Below are positions 51,938-60,183 of a stretch of DNA of 64,000 bases, piece after piece. The stretch's first letter is position 1. The number at the start of each line of letters is the position of its first letter. The stretch comes from Mucilaginibacter lappiensis (GTDB taxonomy: Bacteria > Bacteroidota > Bacteroidia > Sphingobacteriales > Sphingobacteriaceae), in assembly GCF_900155965.1 (NCBI RefSeq), contig NZ_FTMG01000016.1, positions 92,035 to 156,034 of the forward strand, read 5' to 3'. Position numbers and translations under genes: made by a program. Under the pieces are notes generated by a model that saw only the letters and a list, made by a program, of their open reading frames with translations, ran no database searches and was not told the origin of the DNA.

Positions 51938-51942
51938 TCACC

Positions 51943-52020
51943 ATGATCGCATTATTCATTGTGGCCATAGCCGTGTTTGTATACATGGTGTACGTGCTGC
52001 TTAAACCCGAAAAATTTTAA
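51943..52020 (+). CDS. kdpF: K+-transporting ATPase subunit KdpF
   Basis: 25 aa: MIALFIVAIAVFVYMVYVLL, then KPEKF. A single membrane helix with the KPEKF-type end characteristic of KdpF, which stabilises the KdpABC complex in the inner membrane. Gap of 11 bp to kdpA. Confidence 0.9.
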   Translation: MIALFIVAIAVFVYMVYVLLKPEKF

Positions 52021-52031
52021 TTATTTAAACC

Positions 52032-53747
52032 ATGAACACTGAAATTTCAGGTGTAATATTTACCTACCTACTCACACTCGCGCTGGCTATACCCTTGGGC
52101 CGGCACATCGCCCGTGTTTTTAAAGGCGAAAAAAACTGGCTGGATTTTATGGCCCCGTTGGAACGTTTCATTTTCCGTTTCAGTGGTATCGATACCAAAA
52201 AAGAAATGAGCTGGAAACAGCATTTATTCGCCCTGCTTACTATTAATAGTGTATGGCTGATATATGCTTTTGTTTGTTTAATGGCACAAGGGCACTTACC
52301 GTTAAATCCGGATGCAAACCCTGGCCAGTCGCCAGATACTGCTTTTAATACCGCTATCAGCTTTTTGGTCAACTGTAACCTGCAGCACTACTCGGGCGAA
52401 AGCGGCGCTACTTATTTTACACAGCATTTTGTATTCATGTTCCTGCACTTTGTATCCGCAGCCACCGGTATTGCCGCGCTGATTGTGGTTTTCAGGGCCA
52501 TGAAAGATAAGATAACTGATAAATTAGGGAACTTTTGGGATTACTTTGTAAAATCAATCACCCGTATATTATTACCGATTTCCTTTGTAATAGCTGTAAT
52601 ATTTGCCTTTAATGGCATGACCACCAGCTATGCAGGTAAAGACACCTTTATTAGTATGCAGGGCGATACCGTTCACGTATCCCGCGGACCTGTTGCTGCC
52701 CTGGTTGCTATCAAACACTTAGGTACAAACGGTGGCGGCTGGTTTGGAGCCAACTCTGCCCATCCTATCGAAAACCCTAACTATTTAACTAACACTACCG
52801 AATTGGTAGCACAATGTTTAATACCTATAGCCTTGGTATTTGCTTTAGGTTTTTATTTGAACAAGAAAAAATTCTCCTATGTGATATTCGGAGTGATGAC
52901 CATAGGGATGCTGCTATTCATGATCCCGACCATAAATGCCGAATTGAATGGAAACCCGGCTATAGCCCATATGGGTGTCAGTCAAACAACCGGAGCTATG
53001 GAAGGTAAGGAAGTAAGGTTTGGCCCGGCTAACTCAGCATACTGGAGCGTTATGACCACCATTATATCTACAGGTTCGGTAAACTCCATGCATGACAGCG
53101 CCATGCCTATGTCTGGTACCATGATGCTAATGGGTATGATGGTGAACTGCTTTTATGGTGGTTGCGGGGTAGGTATCCTCAACTTCTACATCTTTATCAT
53201 CATCGCAGTATTTATATCTGGATTGATGGTAGGGCGAACACCGGAATTTTTTGGGCGCAAGATAGAGGCCCGCGAAATGAAGATCGCATCCATCATTGCT
53301 TTGCTTCATCCTTTTATTATCCTGGTTGGCGCTGCTATATCATCCTATGTAATTGTACACATGCCGGGTGCCGATTGGGCCGTTAAACCATCTGCCTGGT
53401 TAAACAACCCGGGTAACCATGGGTTTGCTGAAATGCTGTATGAGTACACTTCATCAGCAGCTAACAATGGTTCGGGCTTTGAAGGTTTGGGCGATGGTAA
53501 CATTTTCTGGAACGTTACTACAGGTATTGTGATGGTACTGGGCAGGTTCCTGCCTATTATTGGTCCGCTGGCTATTGCCGGTTTACTGGCCAATAAAAAA
53601 TTCATCCCTGCATCAGCCGGTACATTAAAAAGTGATACCTCAACCTTTGGGATAATGATCTTCGCGGTAATCATGATCATTGCTGCCCTGTCATTCTTCC
53701 CTGCACTGGCATTAGGTCCAATTGCCGAACACTTTTCATTAAAATAA
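52032..53747 (+). CDS. kdpA: K+-transporting ATPase subunit A (channel-like)
   Basis: 571 aa, ten-helix superfamily-of-K-transporters protein that binds and passes K+ for the Kdp pump. Selectivity-filter loops are recognisable: VNCNLQHYSGESG (second), GTNGGGWFGANSAHP (third) and NNGSGFEGLGDGN (fourth). High-affinity K+ uptake at micromolar K+. The stop is only 5 bp before a 76-bp hairpin that separates it from kdpB. Confidence 0.97.
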   Translation: MNTEISGVIFTYLLTLALAIPLGRHIARVFKGEKNWLDFMAPLERFIFRFSGIDTKKEMSWKQHLFALLTINSVWLIYAFVCLMAQGHLPLNPDANPGQSPDTAFNTAISFLVNCNLQHYSGESGATYFTQHFVFMFLHFVSAATGIAALIVVFRAMKDKITDKLGNFWDYFVKSITRILLPISFVIAVIFAFNGMTTSYAGKDTFISMQGDTVHVSRGPVAALVAIKHLGTNGGGWFGANSAHPIENPNYLTNTTELVAQCLIPIALVFALGFYLNKKKFSYVIFGVMTIGMLLFMIPTINAELNGNPAIAHMGVSQTTGAMEGKEVRFGPANSAYWSVMTTIISTGSVNSMHDSAMPMSGTMMLMGMMVNCFYGGCGVGILNFYIFIIIAVFISGLMVGRTPEFFGRKIEAREMKIASIIALLHPFIILVGAAISSYVIVHMPGADWAVKPSAWLNNPGNHGFAEMLYEYTSSAANNGSGFEGLGDGNIFWNVTTGIVMVLGRFLPIIGPLAIAGLLANKKFIPASAGTLKSDTSTFGIMIFAVIMIIAALSFFPALALGPIAEHFSLK

Positions 53748-53752
53748 ACAGA

Positions 53753-53828
53753 CAGCCCCCACCCAAACCCTCCCCGGAAGGGGAGACTTTTAAAGCCCTC
53801 CCTTCCGGGGAGGGTTTGGGTGGGGCTG
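53753..53828. repeat. Long palindromic repeat between kdpA and kdpB
   Basis: A left arm of 30 nt (starting CAGCCCCCACCCAAACCC) and a right arm of 29 nt (ending GGGTTTGGGTGGGGCTG) are complementary apart from one bulged C, around a 17-nt loop. It is the best-preserved copy of the family seen at 51569 and 62083. It begins 5 bp after the kdpA stop and ends 17 bp before the kdpB start. Confidence 0.9.
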
Positions 53829-53845
53829 ACCTAAAAATATAAGTT

Positions 53846-55876
53846 ATGAACTCAAATCAAAATACATTATTCCAGGGCGATCAGATGAAAGAAGCTTTTA
53901 AGCAATCATTCATCAAACTAAACCCACGCATCCTGTTCCGTAACCCGGTGATGTTCACTGTAGAGATCGGCACGGCGGTAATGCTCATCGTAAGCATTTA
54001 CTCTTTTGCCAATAAGGGTCAGGGTAGTTTTGCCTACAACTTTACCGTATTCATCGTTTTATTTTTAACCGTACTGTTTGCCAACTTTGCCGAAGCTATT
54101 GCCGAAGCACGTGGTAAAGCACAAGCCGAAAGCCTGCGCAAAACCCGTGAGGAAACACCTGCCCGCCTGCTGGTTAACGGCAAGGAGCAAATGGTGATGT
54201 CATCCCAACTTAAAAAAGGCGATGTGTTTATCTGCGAAACAGGTGATAACATCCCTACCGATGGCGAGATCATTGAAGGTATCGCTACCATTGATGAATC
54301 GGCGATTACGGGAGAATCAGCTCCGGTGATCCGCGAATCAGGTGGTGATAAATCATCTGTTACCGGTGGTACCAAAGTATTGTCAGACAAGATCAAGGTA
54401 ATGGTGACCACCCAGCCCGGTGAAAGCTTCCTGGATAAAATGATTGCTTTGGTTGAAGGTGCATCGCGTCAGAAAACACCCAATGAAATCGCTTTAACTA
54501 TTTTGTTATCAGGCTTTACACTCATCTTCGTGATTGTGTGTGTTACCCTGAAACCATTTGGAGATTATGCAAATACCCCTATAACTATAGCTGCTTTTAT
54601 TTCCCTGTTTGTATGTTTAATCCCTACCACTATCGGCGGTCTGTTATCAGCCATCGGTATTGCAGGGATGGACAGGGCTTTACGTGCCAATGTGATCACC
54701 AAATCTGGTAAAGCAGTAGAAACTGCCGGTGACCTGGATACTTTGCTACTGGATAAAACAGGTACCATCACCATAGGTAACCGTAAAGCCACCAACTTTT
54801 ATCCGGCCACAGGTATCACTCGTGAAAACTTTGTTGCTGCCTGCGTACTAAGCTCATTGGCTGATGAAACTCCCGAAGGTAAATCAATTGTTGAACTGGC
54901 CCATGAGGACAAAACCATGCCTAAGGTGGCTGCTCCCCAGGATTCAGTATTTATCAAATTTACTGCCGAAACCCGCTCCAGCGGTTTAGATACTCCAGAA
55001 GGTTTGCGGATCCGCAAAGGCGCGTTTGATTCTATCCGTAACATAGCCCTAAAGGCCGGTCACCCGTTCCCAACCGAGGTAGAAGATAATGTTAAAAAGA
55101 TCTCTTCAAACGGCGGTACCCCATTAGTGGTATCACAAAACGAACAGATCATGGGGGTTATCGAGCTGCAGGATATCATTAAACCCGGTATTGCCGAACG
55201 TTTTGAACGCCTGCGTAAAATGGGTGTTAAAACCGTAATGGTAACTGGTGATAACCCGCTTACCGCCAAATTTATAGCCGAGAAGGCCGGTGTGGATGAT
55301 TTTATTGCCGAGGCCAAGCCCGAGGATAAAATGAACTACATTAAAAAAGAGCAGCAAGGTGGCAAACTGGTAGCTATGATGGGCGACGGTACAAACGATG
55401 CTCCGGCCCTGGCACAAGCCGACGTAGGCGTGGCTATGAACAGTGGAACCCAGGCTGCTAAGGAAGCCGGTAACATGGTGGATCTGGATAACGACCCAAC
55501 CAAGCTGATTGAGATTGTGGAGATAGGTAAACAGTTATTGATGACCCGCGGTACGCTAACCACTTTTAGTATAGCTAATGACGTGGCCAAATATTTTGCC
55601 ATTGTGCCTGCCCTGTTCATGGTATCTATACCATCACTAAAAGCCCTGAACATCATGGACCTGCACAGCCCGGAATCGGCCATATTATCTGCGGTAATAT
55701 TTAACGCCATCATTATACCAATGTTAATACCACTGGCATTAAGAGGTGTGGAATATAAACCAATAGGTGCAAGCGCGCTGTTGCGCCGTAACCTGCTGAT
55801 ATACGGTTTAGGCGGTGTACTGATACCATTTATAGGTATTAAACTGATTGACCTGGCAGTAGGCGTATTTTTATAA
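53846..55876 (+). CDS. kdpB: K+-transporting P-type ATPase subunit B
   Basis: 676 aa P-type ATPase that energises the KdpA pore. Motifs: actuator ITGESAPV, phosphorylation Asp303 in [14 protein letters not shown], nucleotide-binding [40 protein letters not shown] and [38 protein letters not shown]. Membrane helices include the [17 protein letters not shown] segment and [14 protein letters not shown]. Inner membrane. Confidence 0.97.
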   Translation: MNSNQNTLFQGDQMKEAFKQSFIKLNPRILFRNPVMFTVEIGTAVMLIVSIYSFANKGQGSFAYNFTVFIVLFLTVLFANFAEAIAEARGKAQAESLRKTREETPARLLVNGKEQMVMSSQLKKGDVFICETGDNIPTDGEIIEGIATIDESAITGESAPVIRESGGDKSSVTGGTKVLSDKIKVMVTTQPGESFLDKMIALVEGASRQKTPNEIALTILLSGFTLIFVIVCVTLKPFGDYANTPITIAAFISLFVCLIPTTIGGLLSAIGIAGMDRALRANVITKSGKAVETAGDLDTLLLDKTGTITIGNRKATNFYPATGITRENFVAACVLSSLADETPEGKSIVELAHEDKTMPKVAAPQDSVFIKFTAETRSSGLDTPEGLRIRKGAFDSIRNIALKAGHPFPTEVEDNVKKISSNGGTPLVVSQNEQIMGVIELQDIIKPGIAERFERLRKMGVKTVMVTGDNPLTAKFIAEKAGVDDFIAEAKPEDKMNYIKKEQQGGKLVAMMGDGTNDAPALAQADVGVAMNSGTQAAKEAGNMVDLDNDPTKLIEIVEIGKQLLMTRGTLTTFSIANDVAKYFAIVPALFMVSIPSLKALNIMDLHSPESAILSAVIFNAIIIPMLIPLALRGVEYKPIGASALLRRNLLIYGLGGVLIPFIGIKLIDLAVGVFL

Positions 55877-55879
55877 ACA

Positions 55880-56050
55880 GATATGAGATTTGAGATATGA
55901 GATGTGAGACAAAAAACTCCATATCTCATATTCAGAATCTCAAATATAAATTCAAATCTTTAACCAGATATGAGTATTGAGCTAAAGGCTTCTCCAAAAA
56001 ACATAGAGTTGAAGTCTCAAATCTCAAATCTCATGTCTCAAATCTCAAAT
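55880..56050. repeat. GAGATTTGA-word array between kdpB and kdpC
   Basis: The left part repeats ATGAGATTTGAGATATGAG-type words (55880-55910); ATATCTCATATTCAGAATCTC follows at once, and the right part (56014-56050) repeats the inverse, TCTCAAATC four times. The block can fold into several alternative hairpins. It ends one base before the kdpC ATG at 56052. Confidence 0.85.
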
Positions 56051-56051
56051 C

Positions 56052-56618
56052 ATGAAAACATATTTGTTGCCCTCATTAAAGTTAACGCTCATTTTGATCG
56101 TGATAACAGCAGGCATATATCCACTGGCCATTGCCGGTGTAGGTAAATTAACTCCAGGCCATGGTGATGGCGAAACTTTAACTTATAAAGGCCGTGTAGT
56201 AGGCTACGCACTGGAAGGCCAGAAATTTACTAAGGACGAATACTTCTGGGGCCGTCCATCGGCAGTTGATTATAACGCTGCCGGATCAGGTGGTTCAAAC
56301 AAAGGTCCGTCAAACCCTGATTACCTGAAAGACGTTGAAAAACGTATTGAGGACTTCTTAAAGCATAACCCCGGTGTAACCCGCGCACAGATCCCTGCCG
56401 AAATGGTTACCGCATCGGGCAGTGGTTTGGATCCTGATATTTCGCCAGCCGGTGCGCAGGTACAGGTAGCCCGTATTGCTAAAGTGCGTGGTTTATCTGC
56501 CGATCAATTAACCAAACTGGTTGATGAGCATACCGAAAAACCATTGTTTGGCTTGTTTGGCCCAAGCAAAGTAAATGTGCTTAAACTGAATATAGCTTTA
56601 GAAGAGCTGAAAAAATAA
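56052..56618 (+). CDS. kdpC: K+-transporting ATPase subunit C
   Basis: 188 aa with one N-terminal membrane helix (LLPSLKLTLILIVITAGIYPLAI), then the exported KdpC domain: FTKDEYFWGRPSAVDYNAAGSGGSNKGPSNPDYL and VTASGSGLDPDISPAGAQVQVARIAKVRGLSADQLTKLVDEHTEKPLFGLFGPSKVNVLKLNIAL. Stabilises the KdpFABC complex and aids K+ binding. The start codon directly abuts the word array; no Shine-Dalgarno is visible. Confidence 0.97.
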   Translation: MKTYLLPSLKLTLILIVITAGIYPLAIAGVGKLTPGHGDGETLTYKGRVVGYALEGQKFTKDEYFWGRPSAVDYNAAGSGGSNKGPSNPDYLKDVEKRIEDFLKHNPGVTRAQIPAEMVTASGSGLDPDISPAGAQVQVARIAKVRGLSADQLTKLVDEHTEKPLFGLFGPSKVNVLKLNIALEELKK

Positions 56619-56779
56619 GAAATCATCGTAGCTCCTTTAATTCAACCTGCTTATTGATTAATTGAGTAATTAAATTTAATCCATGACTCCTTTTTTAACT
56701 AAAAGAACCGGAGGGGGGTAAGTACATACCCATGGGTTTGAAATAAAATAAATCTCAAAAAAAATATTCATAAACAGTA

Positions 56780-58114
56780 ATGAAAAAAATAGTTCTAATG
56801 ATAGTTGCCATGGCGGTTATCACCTTACATGCACACGCACAAAAGGATACAATCAAGGTTAAAAAAATCAAAAAAGATACCGTGGCACGTTCGTTACCAT
56901 CCCCAATTTCTTCACTTCCATTTCCGGTTTCGGATTGGGATGGTGCTCCTTTAATTGGGGCGGATGCTACTGCGCCCGATTATCCTTTGCAAAAGGCCTT
57001 GGGCATAACAAAAAGTAAAGTGAAAATTTATGGGTGGGTTGATGTTGGCGGCGATATTAGTTCGTCAAAACATTCAAATGCCCCTACTTCATATGATCTT
57101 ATCCCTAATTCGGTGTTTCTTGATCAGGTAGGTTTAAAGTTTGATAAACAACCCAACACGGTTCAAACAGATCATTTTGATTATGGATTTTTATCAACCA
57201 CCATATTTGGGACCGATTACAGGTACACTACAGGCAAGGGCTATTTTAGTGATCAGTTGCTTAAACACAATAATAAATATGGCGTTGACCCGGCCGAAAT
57301 TTATGGCCTCTTATATTTTCCTAAAGTAGCCGATGGCTTATTAGTAAAGGTAGGGCGATTTATATCTCCGGCTGATATTGAAGCGCAATGGGCTACTGAT
57401 AATTATTTGTATACCCACTCCCTCATGTTTACGGTTGACCCTTATACATTTACCGGCGCTCAGGCAACCTTTAAACTGGGCTCGCACTGGCAACTGGAAG
57501 TAGGCATACATGGTGGTAATGATGTTGCCCCATGGAGTAAAGCAGCAAGTGTAAATGGCTTACTAATGGCCAGATGGGTATCAAACGATAATGACGATTC
57601 TATTTATGGCGGTATAAACGCCCTGGGAGCAGGTAAATACAAAGACAACCATGACGATCTGCAAATGGTAGTAGCTACATGGGGACATAAATTTAACAAA
57701 ACATTGCACATGATGACCGAGGTTTATTATATGTGGCAACATGATGCCTTAGTTGGCGGAACAGTGATTGATGGTCCTCCGCAGCCTTTTTACACTAATG
57801 TTGGTGCAGGCAGTCCTATACCGGGAGCAGCGCAGGCAGTTGGTGCAGTTAACTATTTCCAGATCAAACTGTCAACGCATGATTATATATCTATACGTAA
57901 CGGTTATCTGAGCGATCCGCAGGGCAACAGAACAGGTTTTGCAACAAGTTATTCCGATCATACCATAGGGTTTGTACACCACTTTAATAACTACATACGC
58001 ATACGTCCCGAAATACGGTACGAGCGTGCTTATGCCAATGGTGTCACTCCTTACGATAACGGAACAAAAAGAGATCAATACTCTGCGGCTATGGATTTAA
58101 TTGTACGCTTTTAA
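56780..58114 (+). CDS. BBP2-type outer-membrane porin (OmpL-like)
   Basis: 444 aa. Signal peptide MKKIVLMIVAMAVITLHAHA then Q, a linker rich in Lys/Thr, then a beta-barrel: VKIYGWVDVGGDISSSKHSNAP, NSVFLDQVGLKFDKQPNTVQTDHFDYGFLSTTIFGTDYRYT, YFPKVADGLLVKVGRFISPADIEAQWATDNYLYTHSL, and IRPEIRYERAY...MDLIVRF at the C-terminus. Fits the putative beta-barrel porin-2 family. Its position between kdpC and the kdp sensor genes suggests it lets K+ through the outer membrane when K+ is scarce. Confidence 0.85.
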   Translation: MKKIVLMIVAMAVITLHAHAQKDTIKVKKIKKDTVARSLPSPISSLPFPVSDWDGAPLIGADATAPDYPLQKALGITKSKVKIYGWVDVGGDISSSKHSNAPTSYDLIPNSVFLDQVGLKFDKQPNTVQTDHFDYGFLSTTIFGTDYRYTTGKGYFSDQLLKHNNKYGVDPAEIYGLLYFPKVADGLLVKVGRFISPADIEAQWATDNYLYTHSLMFTVDPYTFTGAQATFKLGSHWQLEVGIHGGNDVAPWSKAASVNGLLMARWVSNDNDDSIYGGINALGAGKYKDNHDDLQMVVATWGHKFNKTLHMMTEVYYMWQHDALVGGTVIDGPPQPFYTNVGAGSPIPGAAQAVGAVNYFQIKLSTHDYISIRNGYLSDPQGNRTGFATSYSDHTIGFVHHFNNYIRIRPEIRYERAYANGVTPYDNGTKRDQYSAAMDLIVRF

Positions 58115-58194
58115 AACCTGTCATATATAAAAACAATAGTATACCGGTTATCCTGCAATAATTGGCTATATGAGTAACCATAAATAGTAAAAAA

Positions 58195-58767
58195 ATGAAA
58201 AATTTTAAATTAACCCTGATCATGTTGCTGGGCATCATGGGGTTTGTTAAAACATCAATTGCACAAATTCAACCAAATGGCTTGTATTTATCTTTTAACG
58301 ATTACCGGCAGCATAAATTAAGCTACGCTAATAATGGTAAAGGTAATAAAATCGTAATTCATGATTTTTTACAACAAAAAAATATTACAGTTACAACTGA
58401 TGGTACAAAGCAGGTATTTGCTAAAAATTCAATATATGGCTATCGCAACAACAGTCATGATTACCGTTTGTTGGGTAATAAAGGTTACCAAATAATAGAT
58501 ACTGTTGGCTTTTATATATATAGCAGTGACGTATTGAGCCAGGAAGGTAAAGGTTTAAAACCTGTAAAAACTGATTTCTTTAGTACTAAAGGCGATGGCG
58601 AAATAATGCCCTTAACGCAGGACAATATTGCAAAAGCTTTTGTTAAGAATCATAAATTCAGATACCTGGTTCAGGCCGAATTTAAATCAGACAGGGATAT
58701 GGACGAATATGATAATGGTGTTAAAGAATATAAAATAAAAGAGCTTTATATTGATAGTAACAAATAA
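58195..58767 (+). CDS. Secreted protein of unknown function in the kdp island
   Basis: 190 aa; signal peptide MKNFKLTLIMLLGIMGFVKTSIA then Q. Mature part rich in Tyr, Lys and Asn with short strands: PNGLYLSFNDYRQHKLSYANNGKGNKIVIHDFLQQKNITVTTDG, SIYGYRNNSHDYRLLGNKGYQIIDTVGFYIYSS, and an acidic/basic C-terminus DEYDNGVKEYKIKELYID. Not recognised. Located 80 bp after the porin and before the sensor, with a terminator downstream, so it ends the first kdp transcript. Confidence 0.75.
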   Translation: MKNFKLTLIMLLGIMGFVKTSIAQIQPNGLYLSFNDYRQHKLSYANNGKGNKIVIHDFLQQKNITVTTDGTKQVFAKNSIYGYRNNSHDYRLLGNKGYQIIDTVGFYIYSSDVLSQEGKGLKPVKTDFFSTKGDGEIMPLTQDNIAKAFVKNHKFRYLVQAEFKSDRDMDEYDNGVKEYKIKELYIDSNK

Positions 58768-58872
58768 AGATATATTCGCTTATCTGGGCGTGTTTAATGA
58801 TACGTATGGATTGTTTTTTATAATTGATTTTGATTGTTAATTATAAGTTTGGTTGACGAACATTCATACTAT

Positions 58873-58900
58873 AAAAGGGGATTTTTCGGAATCTCCTTTT
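58873..58900 (+). terminator. Terminator after the secreted-protein gene
   Basis: AAAAGGGGATT pairs with AATCTCCTTTT (one G-T pair) around TTTCGG, followed by ATTAGTTTT. It separates the kdpFABC-porin transcript from the sensor genes. Confidence 0.65.
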
Positions 58901-58926
58901 ATTAGTTTTATAAAAAATTATTAGCC

Positions 58927-59055
58927 ATGAAAATGCTAAGTTTAAGCAAAGGTAGTGCAGTTTCCTTCTCAGGAGGGATTGGGAAATTGGATATAAAGAA
59001 AATCGATAATTTTAAAGTCTCCCCTACTGGGGCAGATTTAGAGAGGGCTTCATGA
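58927..59055 (+). CDS. 42-codon leader ORF overlapping the kdpD start
   Basis: ATG 58927 to TGA 59055 encodes MKMLSLSKGSAVSFSGGIGK, then 22 more residues ending SPTGADLERAS. Its stop and the KdpD start share ATGA (59052-59055), the usual arrangement for translational coupling. The last 12 or so codons come from a remnant of the CTCCCC/GGGGAG repeat family. Whether it is translated is not shown; it may be an incidental frame. Confidence 0.4.
   Translation: MKMLSLSKGSAVSFSGGIGKLDIKKIDNFKVSPTGADLERAS
59010..59055. repeat. Decayed CTCCCC-family repeat providing the kdpD start region
   Basis: TTTTAAAGTCTCCCC (from 59010), then GGGGCAGATTTAGAGAGGGCTTC, matches in shortened form the family copies at 51569, 53753 and 62083 (TTTTAAAG, CTCCCC, GGGGAG, GCGAAGCCCTC inverse). 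The kdpD ATG sits at its right edge. Confidence 0.6.
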
Positions 59056-60182
59056 GCGAAGAAAATAAAGAGCAGTCGGTTGAGCATTTCCTGGAGCTGA
59101 TTAAACGTTCGAGGAGGGGTAAATTTAAGGTTTACATAGGCATGAGCGCCGGTGTGGGTAAAACCTACCGCATGCTGCTGGAGGCCCAGGCCCTGATGCG
59201 TAATGGCATTGATGTTAAAATAGGCTACGTTGAAACCCACGGTCGTAAAGAAACTGTGGCGCAGTTGGAAGGTTTGCCGGTAATACCCCGCCGAAAGTTG
59301 TTTTATAAAGGTAAGGAGCTGGAAGAGATGGATCTGAAAGCCATCATCAGCCTGCGCCCCGAAGTGGTGATAGTTGATGAACTGGCCCATACCAATATTG
59401 AAGGCAGCAGTAACGAAAAACGCTGGCAGGATGTAATGCAGATCCTGAACGCGGGTATCAACGTGATCAGTGCGGTAAACATTCAGCATATGGAAAGCCT
59501 GAATGAGGAAGTACAGCGCATTACCGGGGCAACCATTACGGAACGCATCCCCGACAAGGTGTTGCAAATGGCCGATGAAGTGGTGAATATCGACTTAACT
59601 GCTGACGAATTGATTGATCGTTTAAAGGAGGGAAAGATATATGATGAAAAGAAAGTACCGCTGGCGCTCAATAATTTTTTCCAGGCCGAAAGGATATTAC
59701 AACTGCGTGAACTGGCCCTGCGCGAGGTGGCCCACCAGGTAGAACGGAAAATTGATATCGAGATACCCAAAAATATCAAACTGCGGCCCGAACTCTTTTT
59801 GGCCTGCATCAGTACCAATGATGCATCAGCAAAAATAATTATCCGCAAAACGGCCAGGCTGTCATCATACTATCGTTCCAAATGGTATGTACTGTATGTA
59901 CAAACCTCGCGCGAAAGCAGCGACAAAATAAACCTGGCATCACAGCGCCATCTCATTAACAACATGAAACTGGCTACACAGTTGGGCGGCGAGGTACTCA
60001 AAGTAAAAAACGACCAAATAGCTAAAGCCATTTGGGAAACGGCCGAAAAATATGATATCACCACCATTTGTATTGGTAAACCAAGGTTTAAGTTTTACCA
60101 GGTGATCATGAAAACGGCGGTGTTTACTCAATTGTTGAATAAAATGTCTAAAACGGATATTGACCTTGTAATACTATCATAA
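59052..60182 (+). CDS. KdpD-type K+ sensor protein without kinase domain
   Basis: 376 aa. KdpD N-terminal P-loop domain (VYIGMSAGVGKTYRMLLEAQ, Walker A at about 30-38; GYVETHGRKETVAQLEGL; VDELAHTNIEGSSNEKRWQDVMQIL; VNIQHMESLNEEVQRITG) to about 215, then a universal-stress-protein domain (FLACISTNDASAKIIIRKTARLSS to the end). The four membrane helices and histidine kinase of full KdpD are missing; a separate kinase gene follows after one base. Cytoplasmic; presumably binds nucleotide and modulates the kinase in response to low K+. Confidence 0.92.
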   Translation: MSEENKEQSVEHFLELIKRSRRGKFKVYIGMSAGVGKTYRMLLEAQALMRNGIDVKIGYVETHGRKETVAQLEGLPVIPRRKLFYKGKELEEMDLKAIISLRPEVVIVDELAHTNIEGSSNEKRWQDVMQILNAGINVISAVNIQHMESLNEEVQRITGATITERIPDKVLQMADEVVNIDLTADELIDRLKEGKIYDEKKVPLALNNFFQAERILQLRELALREVAHQVERKIDIEIPKNIKLRPELFLACISTNDASAKIIIRKTARLSSYYRSKWYVLYVQTSRESSDKINLASQRHLINNMKLATQLGGEVLKVKNDQIAKAIWETAEKYDITTICIGKPRFKFYQVIMKTAVFTQLLNKMSKTDIDLVILS

Positions 60183-60183
60183 C

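Noticed and set aside
58908-59567. Minus-strand 219-codon frame opposite kdpD
   Set aside because: Mirror frame of a well-conserved sensor gene; its composition (His/Phe/Gln-rich) is typical of antisense shadows.
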